Assembly: GCF_000427335.1 (NCBI RefSeq)
Contig: NZ_ATMR01000176.1
Span: 1 to 64,000, forward strand
Origin: Winogradskyella psychrotolerans RS-3
GTDB taxonomy: Bacteria; Bacteroidota; Bacteroidia; Flavobacteriales; Flavobacteriaceae
DNA length: 64,000 nt
Reading direction: 5' to 3'
Under the pieces are notes generated by a model. The model was not told the origin of the DNA. It saw only the letters and a program-made list of their open reading frames with translations, and searched no databases. Of this stretch, positions 7,405 to 16,873 are shown one piece after another. How positions within the stretch are numbered: the stretch's first letter is position 1; the number at the start of each line of letters is the position of its first letter. The position numbers were made by a program, and so were the translations under genes.

Positions 7405-8211
7405 ATGAATTCTAAGTATTATTTAACCGAAGTTGATAAGAATCCACAAAGCATATTTTGCTACCATAACTTAATGGGAGAAAAATTCATAGAAACGCAT
7501 AGTCACGATAAAGGCCAATTTATATATGTTGAAGGTGGTGTGGTTCATATAAAAACCAATACTAGAATGTATTATCTACCAGCACGCCATTATATGTGGA
7601 TTCCGTCTGGGGTAAGACACTCCATCTATCCTAGCTCTCCAAAAGTTGTAATGCGAAATCTTTATTTCCCAGTATCATCTATCTCCTCAGTATTTTATAG
7701 TAAAGAAGGTATTTACCCTATAAATAACTTACTTATGGAAATGTTACTTTTTACAAAAACTTGGAATGGTGATATTTTAAAATCGCAAAAAAACAAGCAT
7801 CTCATTGTCAGTTCATTTAAGGTGCTTTTAGAGCAAACAGTTTCAAAATCCCTGCATTTAGAACTGCCTCACCCTACTGACAACCGATTAATTAATATTA
7901 CGAATTATCTTAAAGATGAAATACACCAAGAACATTTATTGCCACAATTGGCTTCAAAATTTAGCATGACAGATAAATCCCTATACCGACTTTTTAAGAA
8001 AGATGTGGGCATGTCTTTTATTAAATATTATACGCAATTACGCATATTTAAGTCTTTAGAATATTTAATGAACTCCGATTATAATATATCTGAAATTGCC
8101 CATATGGTGGGCTATAGTAGTTTACCTACTTTTAGCAATACATTTAGTAACGTAATGGGGAAACGGCCTTCAGAATACAGAAAATCGAATGAAATTTATT
8201 TAGATGCTTAA
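7405..8211 (+). CDS. AraC family transcriptional regulator
   Basis: 268 residues. The N-terminal cupin sensor (residues about 25-105, with ETHSHDKGQF and WIPSGVRHS) is followed by a C-terminal double helix-turn-helix domain (about 165-265) containing FSMTDKSLYRLFKKDVG and the family signature ISEIAHMVGYSSLPTFSNTF. It should bind DNA as an activator or repressor in response to a small molecule. It is divergent from the CoA-transferase gene, whose expression it may control. A TAATTTAG sequence at about 7368-7375 could be its -7 element. Confidence 0.85.
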   Translation: MNSKYYLTEVDKNPQSIFCYHNLMGEKFIETHSHDKGQFIYVEGGVVHIKTNTRMYYLPARHYMWIPSGVRHSIYPSSPKVVMRNLYFPVSSISSVFYSKEGIYPINNLLMEMLLFTKTWNGDILKSQKNKHLIVSSFKVLLEQTVSKSLHLELPHPTDNRLINITNYLKDEIHQEHLLPQLASKFSMTDKSLYRLFKKDVGMSFIKYYTQLRIFKSLEYLMNSDYNISEIAHMVGYSSLPTFSNTFSNVMGKRPSEYRKSNEIYLDA

Positions 8212-8309
8212 TCTAAATAAATCCTATTAATTCTTATACGTTCTCTTATTGAGTTAACTAAGAAGTATTCTTATTCTATCAACATTTTAAATTAGGTTTT
8301 AGATCGTTT

Positions 8310-9314
8310 TTAACGCTGAAAACGCCCAGAAACGTTCCCCTCTAAAATAGATATAACATCGTCTGCATTAGCATAATTAACATCACCTTCATACGTATGT
8401 TTTAATGCACAAGCCGCACTTGCAAATTGCATGGCTTTAAAATCATCGTATTGTTGTAAACCGTGAATTAAACCTGCGGCGAAAGCATCACCTGTGCCAA
8501 TTCTATCTATAACATGAGTAATATCTAAATCTTCAGATTCTTTAAATTCAACACCATTCCACATTCTTGCTCTAATGCGATGCCATGATGAATTTAAAGA
8601 AGTTCTTATTTTATCGAACACCTTTTCAATAGATGGGAAAGTTTCCATCAATTGTTTACTCGCTTTTAAAAAATCTTCATTTGAATAGCTATAATCCGTA
8701 TCTAAAACTTCATTAATTTCATTAATACCACCAATAAAAATATTAGAATAGTGCAGTAATTCTATTAAAGACGATTTAGCATCTTTTCCATATTGCCATA
8801 AACCATTACGGTATGTTGGATCCGCAGAAACGGTGATTCCCATTTCTTTAGCTAAAACAAGGCCTTCTTTTAAAGTATCAAAGGCACCTTGCGTTAATGC
8901 TGGAGTAATACCAGTCCAGTGCATCCAATTCGCTTTTTTTAACGCCTTTTCCCAATCTACCATCGAAGGAACTATTTCCGAAAAAGAAGAATGAGATCTA
9001 TTATAGGAAATTTTACTAGGACGCATTACGGCACCTACTTCTAAAAAATAGACTCCTAATGGTCGTTTTGAATATTCTATTGAGGAGGTACTTACACCAA
9101 ATTTTCTAATGTATGCTAAAGCTGTATCTCCAATAAAATCATCGGAAACAACACCTATATGTTTCACTTTACCACCAAAATTTGCTATAGAAATACCAAC
9201 ATTTAATTCTGTACCACCAAAATAGAATTCAGCGATATTAGATTGCATAAACTTTTTGTTACCTCTTGGTGAAATACGCATTAAAACTTCCCCGAATGTA
9301 ATAATCTGATTCAT
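8310..9314 (-). CDS. kdgK: PfkB-family sugar kinase, probably 2-dehydro-3-deoxygluconokinase
   Basis: The ATG at 9312-9314 gives a start of MNQIITFGEVLMRISP, which fits the family better than an ATG 24 bp earlier. The ribokinase fold is clear: GGTELNVGISIANFGG near the N-terminus and the C-terminal DRIGTGDAFAAGLIHGL with the catalytic Asp and anion hole. The early GEVLMR and the overall pattern match KDG kinases, which phosphorylate 2-keto-3-deoxygluconate in uronate breakdown. The usual partner aldolase (eda) is not adjacent, so the substrate is an inference. Confidence 0.8.
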   Translation of the reverse strand: MNQIITFGEVLMRISPRGNKKFMQSNIAEFYFGGTELNVGISIANFGGKVKHIGVVSDDFIGDTALAYIRKFGVSTSSIEYSKRPLGVYFLEVGAVMRPSKISYNRSHSSFSEIVPSMVDWEKALKKANWMHWTGITPALTQGAFDTLKEGLVLAKEMGITVSADPTYRNGLWQYGKDAKSSLIELLHYSNIFIGGINEINEVLDTDYSYSNEDFLKASKQLMETFPSIEKVFDKIRTSLNSSWHRIRARMWNGVEFKESEDLDITHVIDRIGTGDAFAAGLIHGLQQYDDFKAMQFASAACALKHTYEGDVNYANADDVISILEGNVSGRFQR

Positions 9315-9469
9315 ATTAGTATGTTTTGACGTTCTCAAATAAATCTTTTAATTTACTAAAGATATGGCTAAAAATTATTTTGTGATAAAAGATACGGACT
9401 AAAACTTATTTGAATGAATTAATATTATACATTGTAAAAAATTTTACACACAGAAATTAAATATTTTAA

Positions 9470-9997
9470 ATGGATTTCATTCCGATTGAAACTAAGCGTC
9501 TCATTTTAAGATCAATCACAGAAGCTGACACACTAGATTTTTATGAATTAGACTCTAACCCAGAAGTCCATCTCTTTCTTGGAAATGAACCTGTTGTAAA
9601 AATTGAAGAATCCCATTCCATGATTAACAAAATCTTGCAACAGTATAAAACTCATGGAGTAGGCCGTTTAGCCATTATAGAGAAATCAACAAACCATTTT
9701 GTAGGTTGGTCTGGTTTAAAATATGAGAAAGATTACAGAACTCAATTCAATTATTATGATTTAGGATCCAGAATTAAAGAACAATATTGGGGAAAAGGGT
9801 ATGCAACGGAAGCCGCTATTTCTTCCTTAGAATACGGCTTTAAAACGTTAAAACTTGCAGAAATTGGTGCTGTTGCAAATATAAATAATAATGCATCTAA
9901 CGTCATTTTAAAAAAAATAGGGATGCATCTTACCAGTACGTTTGAATATAACACTGAGGTATTAAATTGGTACATTATAAAAAACCCATATCTATAA
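9470..9997 (+). CDS. GNAT family N-acetyltransferase (RimJ/RimL type)
   Basis: 175 residues. It starts with ETKRLILRSITEAD, typical of the RimJ/RimL branch (Acetyltransf_3), has a long beta-sheet core, and shows the acetyl-CoA loop as EQYWGKGYATEA at about residues 103-114. The following NNNASNVILKKIGM is the conserved late motif. The acceptor could be a ribosomal protein, a small molecule or an antibiotic; none can be assigned. It stands alone between a divergent kinase gene and a hairpin. Confidence 0.85.
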   Translation: MDFIPIETKRLILRSITEADTLDFYELDSNPEVHLFLGNEPVVKIEESHSMINKILQQYKTHGVGRLAIIEKSTNHFVGWSGLKYEKDYRTQFNYYDLGSRIKEQYWGKGYATEAAISSLEYGFKTLKLAEIGAVANINNNASNVILKKIGMHLTSTFEYNTEVLNWYIIKNPYL

Positions 9998-10015
9998 AAT
10001 ATAATGAGCAAAAAA

Positions 10016-10087
10016 TGCCATTATGAGCAGACTAGAAATACATTTTAAACTTAATTATTAGTATTTCTCACTAGTCTCATAATGACA
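10016..10087. terminator. Large imperfect hairpin between converging genes
   Basis: TGCCATTATGAG-cag-ACTAG...AAATAC (10016-10041) is complementary to GTATTTCTCACTAGTCTCATAATGACA (10061-10087 when read with small bulges). It separates the GNAT gene from the converging TonB gene and is probably a bidirectional terminator. Confidence 0.5.
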
Positions 10088-10132
10088 CTTCAATCAAATT
10101 AAACTTCGTATTAGTATTGTTTAAGCGGTTTA

Positions 10133-10864
10133 TTATTGTTGTTGCAATTTAAAGTTAATCGGAATACTGTAAGGTACACTTACATTCATATCACGTTGTC
10201 TTCCTGGTTCCATTTTTGGTAATAAATTAATGATACGTTCTGCTTCTGTTTCTAAAAGTTGGTCTGGTCCTCTACTCTTAACTTTAGTAACATTTCCATT
10301 TTTATCAATTAAAAAGAACACATACACCTTACCATCAATATTAAGTTCTGCAGCCGCTTCGGGGTATCTAAAGTGTTTTTGCAGATGTTCTTGAATTTTT
10401 CGCTCAAAACACGCTCTTAATTCTTTATTGTTTCCTGTACAACCTGGGAATTGCGGCACCTTTTCAATCAATGCAAAAGGCACTTCAATATCTTCTTCTA
10501 CTTCTTCTACAGCGACGTCTTCAATACCAACTTCACGCTCATCAATAGTATCGTCTTGCCCTATCTCTGTGCTTTGTATAACACTTTCTTCAACATCTTC
10601 AACATCTTCTACAATTGTAATAACTTCAGTGACTACTTGTTGTTGCGGAGGAGGAGGTGGTGGCAACATATTGATTACTGTGATCGGAATATCTTCATCA
10701 AATTGAGCCTCTAACATTAAGACGTCAATTTTAACGGCTTCTTTATCGTAAGTCTTATGTTCTAATCCTAAATACGTTAGGAGTAACATTACGTTTAAGC
10801 CAACAGCAAAAAATAAACTGCTGTTTCGACCTACATTTGCTTTTGGGTTTTTTTTGAGTTCCAT
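10133..10864 (-). CDS. tonB: Energy transducer TonB
   Basis: 243 residues. A short cytoplasmic N-terminus is followed by a membrane anchor (SSLFFAVGLNVMLLLTYLGL, about 15-34), a Pro-rich run of six prolines and an acidic Glu/Val-rich periplasmic spacer (about 65-130). The C-terminal TonB domain (about 150-243) has the typical FRYPEAAAELNIDGKVYVFF and FLIDKNGNVT segments. It carries proton-motive energy from ExbBD to outer-membrane receptors. The TonB-dependent receptor gene is 91 bp upstream on the same strand, so this may be a dedicated TonB for that receptor. Confidence 0.85.
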   Translation of the reverse strand: MELKKNPKANVGRNSSLFFAVGLNVMLLLTYLGLEHKTYDKEAVKIDVLMLEAQFDEDIPITVINMLPPPPPPQQQVVTEVITIVEDVEDVEESVIQSTEIGQDDTIDEREVGIEDVAVEEVEEDIEVPFALIEKVPQFPGCTGNNKELRACFERKIQEHLQKHFRYPEAAAELNIDGKVYVFFLIDKNGNVTKVKSRGPDQLLETEAERIINLLPKMEPGRQRDMNVSVPYSIPINFKLQQQ

Positions 10865-10955
10865 GACGTTTAATTTTGTTATATAAAAGTAGGTATCATA
10901 AAGCTTAGAAATTATGACTTATATCATGTTTACCTTATTATCAACGTCTTAAGAT

Positions 10956-13154
10956 TTATAAGTTATCTAATTGATTATCATTTCCGTTCTCACTAATTGT
11001 CCAAAAGAATCCAATAAAGAAGAATTGATCTGCAGCAGGAGTTAATGCTCTTCTATTAAATTGGCCATTTAAGTTTGGAGTGTCTGCGTACTGATAGCCA
11101 TTTACATTTTTAATACCCAACACATTATTTACAGAGACATAAAGAATCTTTTGTTTATCTAACAAATAAGCCCAGTTTAAACTCAGATTACTAAATGGTT
11201 TTGTGCGTTCATTTAGAAAGTCATTTGTATTTGGATTGGTATATGGACGACCAGAAGAAAACCCATAATCAAATCCAACTTGACTTTTCCAGCTTTCTAT
11301 CCAGTACTTTCCAACAATAGAAACATTATGATTGGTCGCATAACTTGGCTGTACAGCACTTGTATAATTTCTATAATCGCGTTCGGTATCTAAATAGGAA
11401 TAACTGATCCAATAATCTATGTTTTTAATACTTGTGTTATCTCGCCAAAATAAATCGAGGCCTTGCGCATAACCATCACCTGTAGATTCAAAATTAGTCC
11501 CAAAGGTTTCAAACTCACCATCAAACTTTATCAGGTTATCATAATCTTTTCTATACGCTTCGGCTCTAAATATTTTTCCATCATTTACATATTGATAATT
11601 AACTATATAATGTGATGTTTTTTGCGCTTTTAAATCGTGTTCAAATTTTAAAATAGTACTATTTGGGTTTTGAAAAAAGTTGCCATAAGCCAAAGAAAAC
11701 TGTCCATTTTTAGAATTTTTATAAGCTAATGCAGCTCTTGGTGCGATATCTGTTGCATTAAATATTGAACTATGGTCTGCTCTCACTCCAAATTTTAATG
11801 CCAAATCTTTAGAAAAAAGGACATCTGCTTCTGCAAATACTGCAGTTATATTATTATTAAAACCATAGGTTTCATTAATAGTATCTTCTTTATAATTCTC
11901 ATCAAAATCGGTTACAAATTGTTCGACTCCAAAACTTAACTTGAGTCTGCTATTGAATCGTTTTTTTAATTTCAACTTTACATGTGCTGAATTTTCAGTA
12001 TCATTAATCTGACTGGTTTGAACACCTATATTATTTTTAGCATAGGTATAACTCACACCTGAAGTTAAAGTCCAATTGCTTCCTAAACCACCTTTGTAAG
12101 ATGTGTTGAGATAGAAATTATTGTTATTCAACTTAAAATCAATACCATCTTCATAATTGATATCTTCTTGATTCAATTCAAATTTTGTAGCATCAAAAGC
12201 GGCATAAAATTTCAACATGCCATTATTCAATTTTTGTCTAAAAACAATTTCACCTTGCGCACCAACGAAAGGAGTTTTCCATTCGTTTTTATCTTCAAAA
12301 ATTGCTAGATAAGGTGCCAAATTAATATAGTTGGCGTTAAAACTTAAGGACGATTTTTTCCATTTCTGTGTATTTCCTAAACTAGCGCCGACACTCATAA
12401 TACCAATATCAGTTTTCTCTTGGTCTGATTCGTCAATAGTATTTAAAAGCAGTATACTCGATAATGCTTGTCCGAATTCGGAAGAATAACCTCCAGTAGA
12501 AAACGTAATACCATCAAATAAAAATGGAGAGTACCGTCCGCGCGTCGGAATGTTATTAGTCGTTGGTGTGTAGGGAGTAAAAACACGAATACCATCGATA
12601 AAGATTTGTGTTTCATCTGCATTACCTCCGCGCACAAATAAACGTCCATCTTCTGCTACATTTGACGTTCCTGGCAAAGTCTGTAACGCGCCTACATAAT
12701 CACCTAAAGCACTTGCCGTAGTAACCACATCTAAAGGTTTTAAAACAGAAACCTTAGAGTTATCACTCGCCTCAAATGTACCTGCGCTGATAATTACAGC
12801 ATCTAAAGATTCTACATCTTCTCGCAATTTTATTTGAAGGTTCTGCAGTTTTGAAACATCCTCTACAATCGTTTTAGTTTCAAAAGACAAAAAGGAAATG
12901 ATTAAGTTTTGTGTTCCTGTTTCAGCTGTTGAAAAAGCGAATTTTCCATGGTCATCTGAAGTAGCTCCATCATAAGTGCCCTCTAAATACACATTGGCAC
13001 CAATAATAACCTCCCCTTTAGTATCTGTAATTTTTCCTGCAATAGTAGTTTGTGTAAAAGCAATTGTACTTATAAAGACCGTGATGATTGTGATTAGAGT
13101 TTTACTCACAATATTTCTATTCTTCTTTTTGTGTTCGTGAATCTCTGATTTCAT
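10956..13154 (-). CDS. TonB-dependent receptor with carboxypeptidase-like N-terminal domain
   Basis: 732 residues, outer membrane. A signal peptide is followed by a CarboxypepD_reg-like domain (ITDTKGEVIIGANVYLEGT, about 40-115), a plug domain (LPGTSNVAEDGRLFVRGGN, about 130-240, with IFIDG) and a 22-strand barrel ending in an aromatic residue region. The size fits a siderophore, vitamin or peptide receptor rather than a SusC polysaccharide receptor, and no SusD gene is nearby. Ligand unknown. It is followed by the TonB gene on the same strand, which should power it. Confidence 0.88.
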   Translation of the reverse strand: MKSEIHEHKKKNRNIVSKTLITIITVFISTIAFTQTTIAGKITDTKGEVIIGANVYLEGTYDGATSDDHGKFAFSTAETGTQNLIISFLSFETKTIVEDVSKLQNLQIKLREDVESLDAVIISAGTFEASDNSKVSVLKPLDVVTTASALGDYVGALQTLPGTSNVAEDGRLFVRGGNADETQIFIDGIRVFTPYTPTTNNIPTRGRYSPFLFDGITFSTGGYSSEFGQALSSILLLNTIDESDQEKTDIGIMSVGASLGNTQKWKKSSLSFNANYINLAPYLAIFEDKNEWKTPFVGAQGEIVFRQKLNNGMLKFYAAFDATKFELNQEDINYEDGIDFKLNNNNFYLNTSYKGGLGSNWTLTSGVSYTYAKNNIGVQTSQINDTENSAHVKLKLKKRFNSRLKLSFGVEQFVTDFDENYKEDTINETYGFNNNITAVFAEADVLFSKDLALKFGVRADHSSIFNATDIAPRAALAYKNSKNGQFSLAYGNFFQNPNSTILKFEHDLKAQKTSHYIVNYQYVNDGKIFRAEAYRKDYDNLIKFDGEFETFGTNFESTGDGYAQGLDLFWRDNTSIKNIDYWISYSYLDTERDYRNYTSAVQPSYATNHNVSIVGKYWIESWKSQVGFDYGFSSGRPYTNPNTNDFLNERTKPFSNLSLNWAYLLDKQKILYVSVNNVLGIKNVNGYQYADTPNLNGQFNRRALTPAADQFFFIGFFWTISENGNDNQLDNL

Positions 13155-13314
13155 GATGTGATTGGTGATTAAAGGTTCGTTTTTTGTTGATGAGACAAAT
13201 TTGACCTATTTTTAAATCTGCATGAATTCTATTATACTGAACTGTATAATATCAATGACGAATTGAATATATTTGGTTCTATCCATAAAGCATCGTTACT
13301 AAAAACCAACAGAC

Positions 13315-14001
13315 ATGTTATCTCATACCGAAAAACTATTCAGCATTTTATTCTTTATAATTGTACTTATTGAACTTGTAACAGGAAGTGTAGCATCGCT
13401 AAACACAATACATTACATAGCAAAACCTGCTATTGTGATTAGTCTTAGTGTTTTGTTTTTAAAAACGTCTGAGTCACTGCCTAAAACGATAAAAAACTTA
13501 ACGCTTTTAGCTTTGTTTTTTTCAGTTCTAGGAGATATATTACTGATGTTTGTAGATAAATCATCTCACTTTTTTACATTGGGATTGGTTGCTTTTTTAA
13601 CAGCTCATGTGATGTATGTTTTTGTCTTTTTGAAACATAGAAACAAGCAAAAATCACCTTTAGGATTTATAGCAGTATTACTCGTTTATGCAGCGATCTT
13701 ATTCTATTTTTTAAATGGAAATTTAGGAGATATGTTCATTCCTGTTGTCATTTATATGCTAGTTATATTAAGCATGGCCACTGCAGCTTATTTAAGAAAA
13801 GACAAGGTAAATATATTGAGTTATGGTCTCGTCTTTTTAGGAACTATATTATTTATGATTTCTGATAGTATTTTGGCACTTAATAAGTTCTATGCCTCTC
13901 TAAACTATTCTGATTATAGCATTATGATAACCTATGCTCTAGCCCAATATTTAATTGTGATTGGGATTTTAAAGCTCAAATATGAAGTGATTCTAAAATA
14001 A
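13315..14001 (+). CDS. YhhN/TMEM86 family membrane protein (putative lysoplasmalogenase)
   Basis: 228 residues with about eight hydrophobic segments. The motifs AKPAIVISL, FSVLGDILLMF, FLTAHVMYVFVFL and FMISDSILAL are the conserved blocks of the YhhN family, whose animal members (TMEM86B) hydrolyse lysoplasmalogens. The acidic residues in GD and SD blocks are the likely catalytic ones. The bacterial substrate is uncertain. A TATATTTG box at 13268-13275, 39 bp before the ATG, could be its -7 promoter element. Confidence 0.8.
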   Translation: MLSHTEKLFSILFFIIVLIELVTGSVASLNTIHYIAKPAIVISLSVLFLKTSESLPKTIKNLTLLALFFSVLGDILLMFVDKSSHFFTLGLVAFLTAHVMYVFVFLKHRNKQKSPLGFIAVLLVYAAILFYFLNGNLGDMFIPVVIYMLVILSMATAAYLRKDKVNILSYGLVFLGTILFMISDSILALNKFYASLNYSDYSIMITYALAQYLIVIGILKLKYEVILK

Positions 14002-14079
14002 CAGATCGCTTTGAAGATCATAACCTTTTAGTTCCTAATCATTTAAAAGACAGTCATTATCCTACGATGACATGGCCAC

Positions 14080-15351
14080 CTACTTTTTAAATGGCCTGAT
14101 AATAAGTCGTGCTGCTTTATCAAAATTGATGTAGTTATACGTCCAGTTAAACAGTACAATAACGCGATTTCTAAAACCTACTAAAGACATCAAGTGTACA
14201 AACATCCAAATAAACCAAGCAAAAAAACCACCAAATTTATAATGTTTTAAATCCACAACGGCTTTATTTCTTCCAATCGTTGCCATGGAGCCTTTGTCTT
14301 TATAAACAAAGGGTTTCAAGGGCTTATTTTCAATTAATCGCAATAAATTTTTCCCTAATAAATTACCTTGTTGTATGGCTGGCTGCGCAACTTGAGGATG
14401 CCCTTTAGGATACGCTTCAGAAGCCATTAAAGCAATATCTCCAACAGCAAAAATATTAGCGTAATCCTCAACTTGATTAAATTGATTCACTTTATAACGG
14501 TTTGCTCCTTCTATTATAGCCTCCGCATTTAATCCTTGTACGGGAGCACCTGTAACACCAGCAGCCCAAATTAAGGTTTCAGATTCTAATTTTAATTCAG
14601 AATTAGTTGTTACCGTTGTACCATCATAATGCTTTACAAACGTGTTACAATGTATTTTGACACCTAATTTATTTAAAAATTTTGTTGCCTTTTTTGAAGC
14701 ATGTTCACTCATTGGTGGCAATACACGATCTGCACCTTCCAATAAATGAATGTGCATATCATCAGGATCTAAATCATGATAATCTCGCGGTAAAATATTA
14801 TTCTTCAGTTCTGCTATTGCACCAGCGAGCTCTACTCCTGTTGGTCCTGCTCCAACTATCACAAAATTAAGAAATGCTTCACGCTCACTTTTTGAATCTG
14901 CAATGGCTGCTTTTTCAAAATTCTGTAAAATAAGACTTCTTATATCTAAAGCTTGTGGTACCGTTTTCATTGGCATGCTAGAGGATTGAATCGCCTTATT
15001 ACCAAAATAATTAGTTTTTGTTCCTGTAGCAAGAACCAAGTAATCATAAGCTAAATGACCAATAGACGTAATGATTTCGTTCTTTTCTGGTAGAATTTGC
15101 TCAACCTCAGTTAAACGAAAAAATGTAGTATGATGCTTTTTTATAATCTTTCGAAGTGGATACGCAATAGAATCTGGCTCTAAACCAGAACTAGATACTT
15201 GGTATAATAAAGGTTGAAACGTATGGTAGTTACGTTTGTCTATTAAGACCACTTGAACATTTTTATTAGCCAAGGATTTTACTAAATTTATACCAGCAAA
15301 ACCACCGCCTATGATGACGATTCTTGGTAGATTAGACTGTGGAATATTCAT
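14080..15351 (-). CDS. ndh: Type II NADH:quinone oxidoreductase (NDH-2)
   Basis: About 423 residues from the ATG at 15349-15351 (MNIPQSNLPRIVIIGGGFAG); an in-frame start 90 bp earlier would add an extension unlike the family. Two nucleotide-binding folds are visible, IIGGGFAGINLVKSL for FAD and FVIVGAGPTGVELAGAIAEL for NADH, together with the LIWAAGVTG block and AVGDIA. The C-terminal amphipathic and hydrophobic segment (FFAWFIWMFVHLMSLVGF) would hold it at the membrane. It passes electrons from NADH to menaquinone, linking it to the men genes in this window. Confidence 0.88.
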   Translation of the reverse strand: MNIPQSNLPRIVIIGGGFAGINLVKSLANKNVQVVLIDKRNYHTFQPLLYQVSSSGLEPDSIAYPLRKIIKKHHTTFFRLTEVEQILPEKNEIITSIGHLAYDYLVLATGTKTNYFGNKAIQSSSMPMKTVPQALDIRSLILQNFEKAAIADSKSEREAFLNFVIVGAGPTGVELAGAIAELKNNILPRDYHDLDPDDMHIHLLEGADRVLPPMSEHASKKATKFLNKLGVKIHCNTFVKHYDGTTVTTNSELKLESETLIWAAGVTGAPVQGLNAEAIIEGANRYKVNQFNQVEDYANIFAVGDIALMASEAYPKGHPQVAQPAIQQGNLLGKNLLRLIENKPLKPFVYKDKGSMATIGRNKAVVDLKHYKFGGFFAWFIWMFVHLMSLVGFRNRVIVLFNWTYNYINFDKAARLIIRPFKK

Positions 15352-15487
15352 TAAATATCTATTGTAATTTCGGCTACAAAAATACGAATTATCAAACCTA
15401 AAATTGTCTTTTAAAACAATTGTTGAATAAATTTGTAACAAAATAGAAACTCTTACTACTAATTAGATAACCAACTAATTTCATCAA

Positions 15488-15982
15488 TTGAACAAAGAAC
15501 TAGAACATAGTTTTGTAGAACAGTTGCAAAAGCATCAAAACATTGTGCATAAGGTGTGTAGATTATACACCAACAATGCAGATGCGCATAACGATTTGTT
15601 TCAAGAAATCACCATACAATTATGGCGAGCCTTCCCTAAATTTAGAGGAGATGCTAAATTTAGCACTTGGATGTATCGTGTAGGGTTAAATACCGCAATT
15701 ACGTTATACAGAAAATCGAAAAGAAGTATAAATACGCAGGAATTTGACTCCGTTGAGTTTAAAATAAAAGCGGAAGAATATGATGATACAGAAGAGCAGC
15801 AATTAAAGCTCTTGTACCAAGCTGTACATCAATTAAATGATATTGAAAAAGCTTTAGTTTTCTTGTATTTAGAAGACAAGGATTACAGAGAAATAAGCGC
15901 GACTTTGGGGATATCTGAAGTGAATGCACGAGTGAAAATGAATCGCGTTAAAAAGAAATTAAAAACCATACTTAATCCGTAA
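15488..15982 (+). CDS. ECF-type RNA polymerase sigma factor
   Basis: 164 residues from a TTG start at 15488. Region 2 (DAHNDLFQEITIQLWRAF and FSTWMYRVGLNTAITLYRK) and region 4 (LEDKDYREISATLGISEVNARVKMNRVKKKLK) are complete, the standard ECF layout. The next gene begins 4 bp after the stop and encodes a membrane protein, a usual place for an anti-sigma factor. The promoters it recognises cannot be read here. Confidence 0.88.
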   Translation: MNKELEHSFVEQLQKHQNIVHKVCRLYTNNADAHNDLFQEITIQLWRAFPKFRGDAKFSTWMYRVGLNTAITLYRKSKRSINTQEFDSVEFKIKAEEYDDTEEQQLKLLYQAVHQLNDIEKALVFLYLEDKDYREISATLGISEVNARVKMNRVKKKLKTILNP

Positions 15983-15986
15983 CATT

Positions 15987-16619
15987 ATGGATGAATTAGA
16001 ATTATTAAAGAAGGATTGGAATAAATCCGAGAATCAATATAAATCATTTACAGATAGTGATATCTATAAAATGAGTCATAAAAAATCGTCTAGCATTGTA
16101 AAAACCTTATTTTATATAAGTGTTGCAGAGTTAGGGTTATGGATTCTTATAAATGTTTTACCTTATTTTTCGTCTGATACTTATAAAGAGAGTTTAGATA
16201 AGAGTTATCACAACCCTGTGTTTGTTGGTATTACAATCTTTGGATTTATTGTAATCTTTATGTTTATATATTTATTGTATAAATCCTATAAATCAATTTC
16301 TACCACAGACAGTGCAAAAAAATTGATGGAGAGTATTTTAAAAACACGTAAAATTATTAAATACTATGTGATTTATAATTTAGTCGTGATTTTTATTTCT
16401 GTACCATTAACATTCTATTTTGAGTTTAATCAAAATATAGAGTTTCACGATCAAGTTGAAGCCTTTAACTCTAAACAAATGCTATTCCTTTATGGATTTA
16501 CTGTTTTATTAACAGGCGTATTCATATTAGTATTTTGGTTATTTTATAAGCTAATTTACGGGATACTTCTAAAACGATTAAACAGAAACTATAATGAATT
16601 AAAGAAGATGGAAGTTTAA
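15987..16619 (+). CDS. Membrane protein, possible anti-sigma factor
   Basis: 210 residues with an N-terminal soluble part of about 35 residues (MDELELLKKDWNKSENQYKS) and four hydrophobic segments (about 38-60, 77-100, 125-145, 160-190). There is no zinc-binding HxxxCxxC motif. Its role as regulator of the sigma factor is inferred from its position 4 bp downstream and from the cytosolic N-terminal segment; the sequence itself belongs to no family I recognise. The gene pair ends at a strong terminator. Confidence 0.7.
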   Translation: MDELELLKKDWNKSENQYKSFTDSDIYKMSHKKSSSIVKTLFYISVAELGLWILINVLPYFSSDTYKESLDKSYHNPVFVGITIFGFIVIFMFIYLLYKSYKSISTTDSAKKLMESILKTRKIIKYYVIYNLVVIFISVPLTFYFEFNQNIEFHDQVEAFNSKQMLFLYGFTVLLTGVFILVFWLFYKLIYGILLKRLNRNYNELKKMEV

Positions 16620-16655
16620 GGTGTTTTAAGATTTACGAAGTAACTTTCTATAATA

Positions 16656-16699
16656 AAAAACTGAGTTCATAACCCATTGTGATTATGAACTCAGTTTTT
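16656..16699 (+). terminator. Intrinsic terminator after the sigma factor operon
   Basis: Perfect 17-bp inverted repeat: AAAAACTGAGTTCATAA at 16656-16672 and its complement at 16683-16699, with a 10-base loop. The arm ends in a T run on the plus strand and starts with an A run, so it could also work from the minus side. Confidence 0.85.
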
Positions 16700-16873
16700 C
16701 TCCACGCCTTAAAATCTAAAACGTATAGCTCAATTATAGTGCTCTATATATAAGATTTACATAACTCGTAATGCTCATTATGACGACTCAAAGATTACAA
16801 AGGATAAGTATCTATCCTAATTGAAAGCATTACACTTTTGAACCATAAGATGGAATTTTATGAAGACTAAAAT

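Noticed and set aside
10428..10714. Plus-strand frames rich in Ser, Thr and Gly or aromatic residues
   Set aside because: They are the antisense of the TonB Pro/Glu-rich spacer; the low complexity comes from that strand.
10956..13154. A SusC/SusD polysaccharide utilisation locus
   Set aside because: The receptor is shorter than SusC proteins, no SusD-like lipoprotein is next to it and no glycoside hydrolase genes are in the window.
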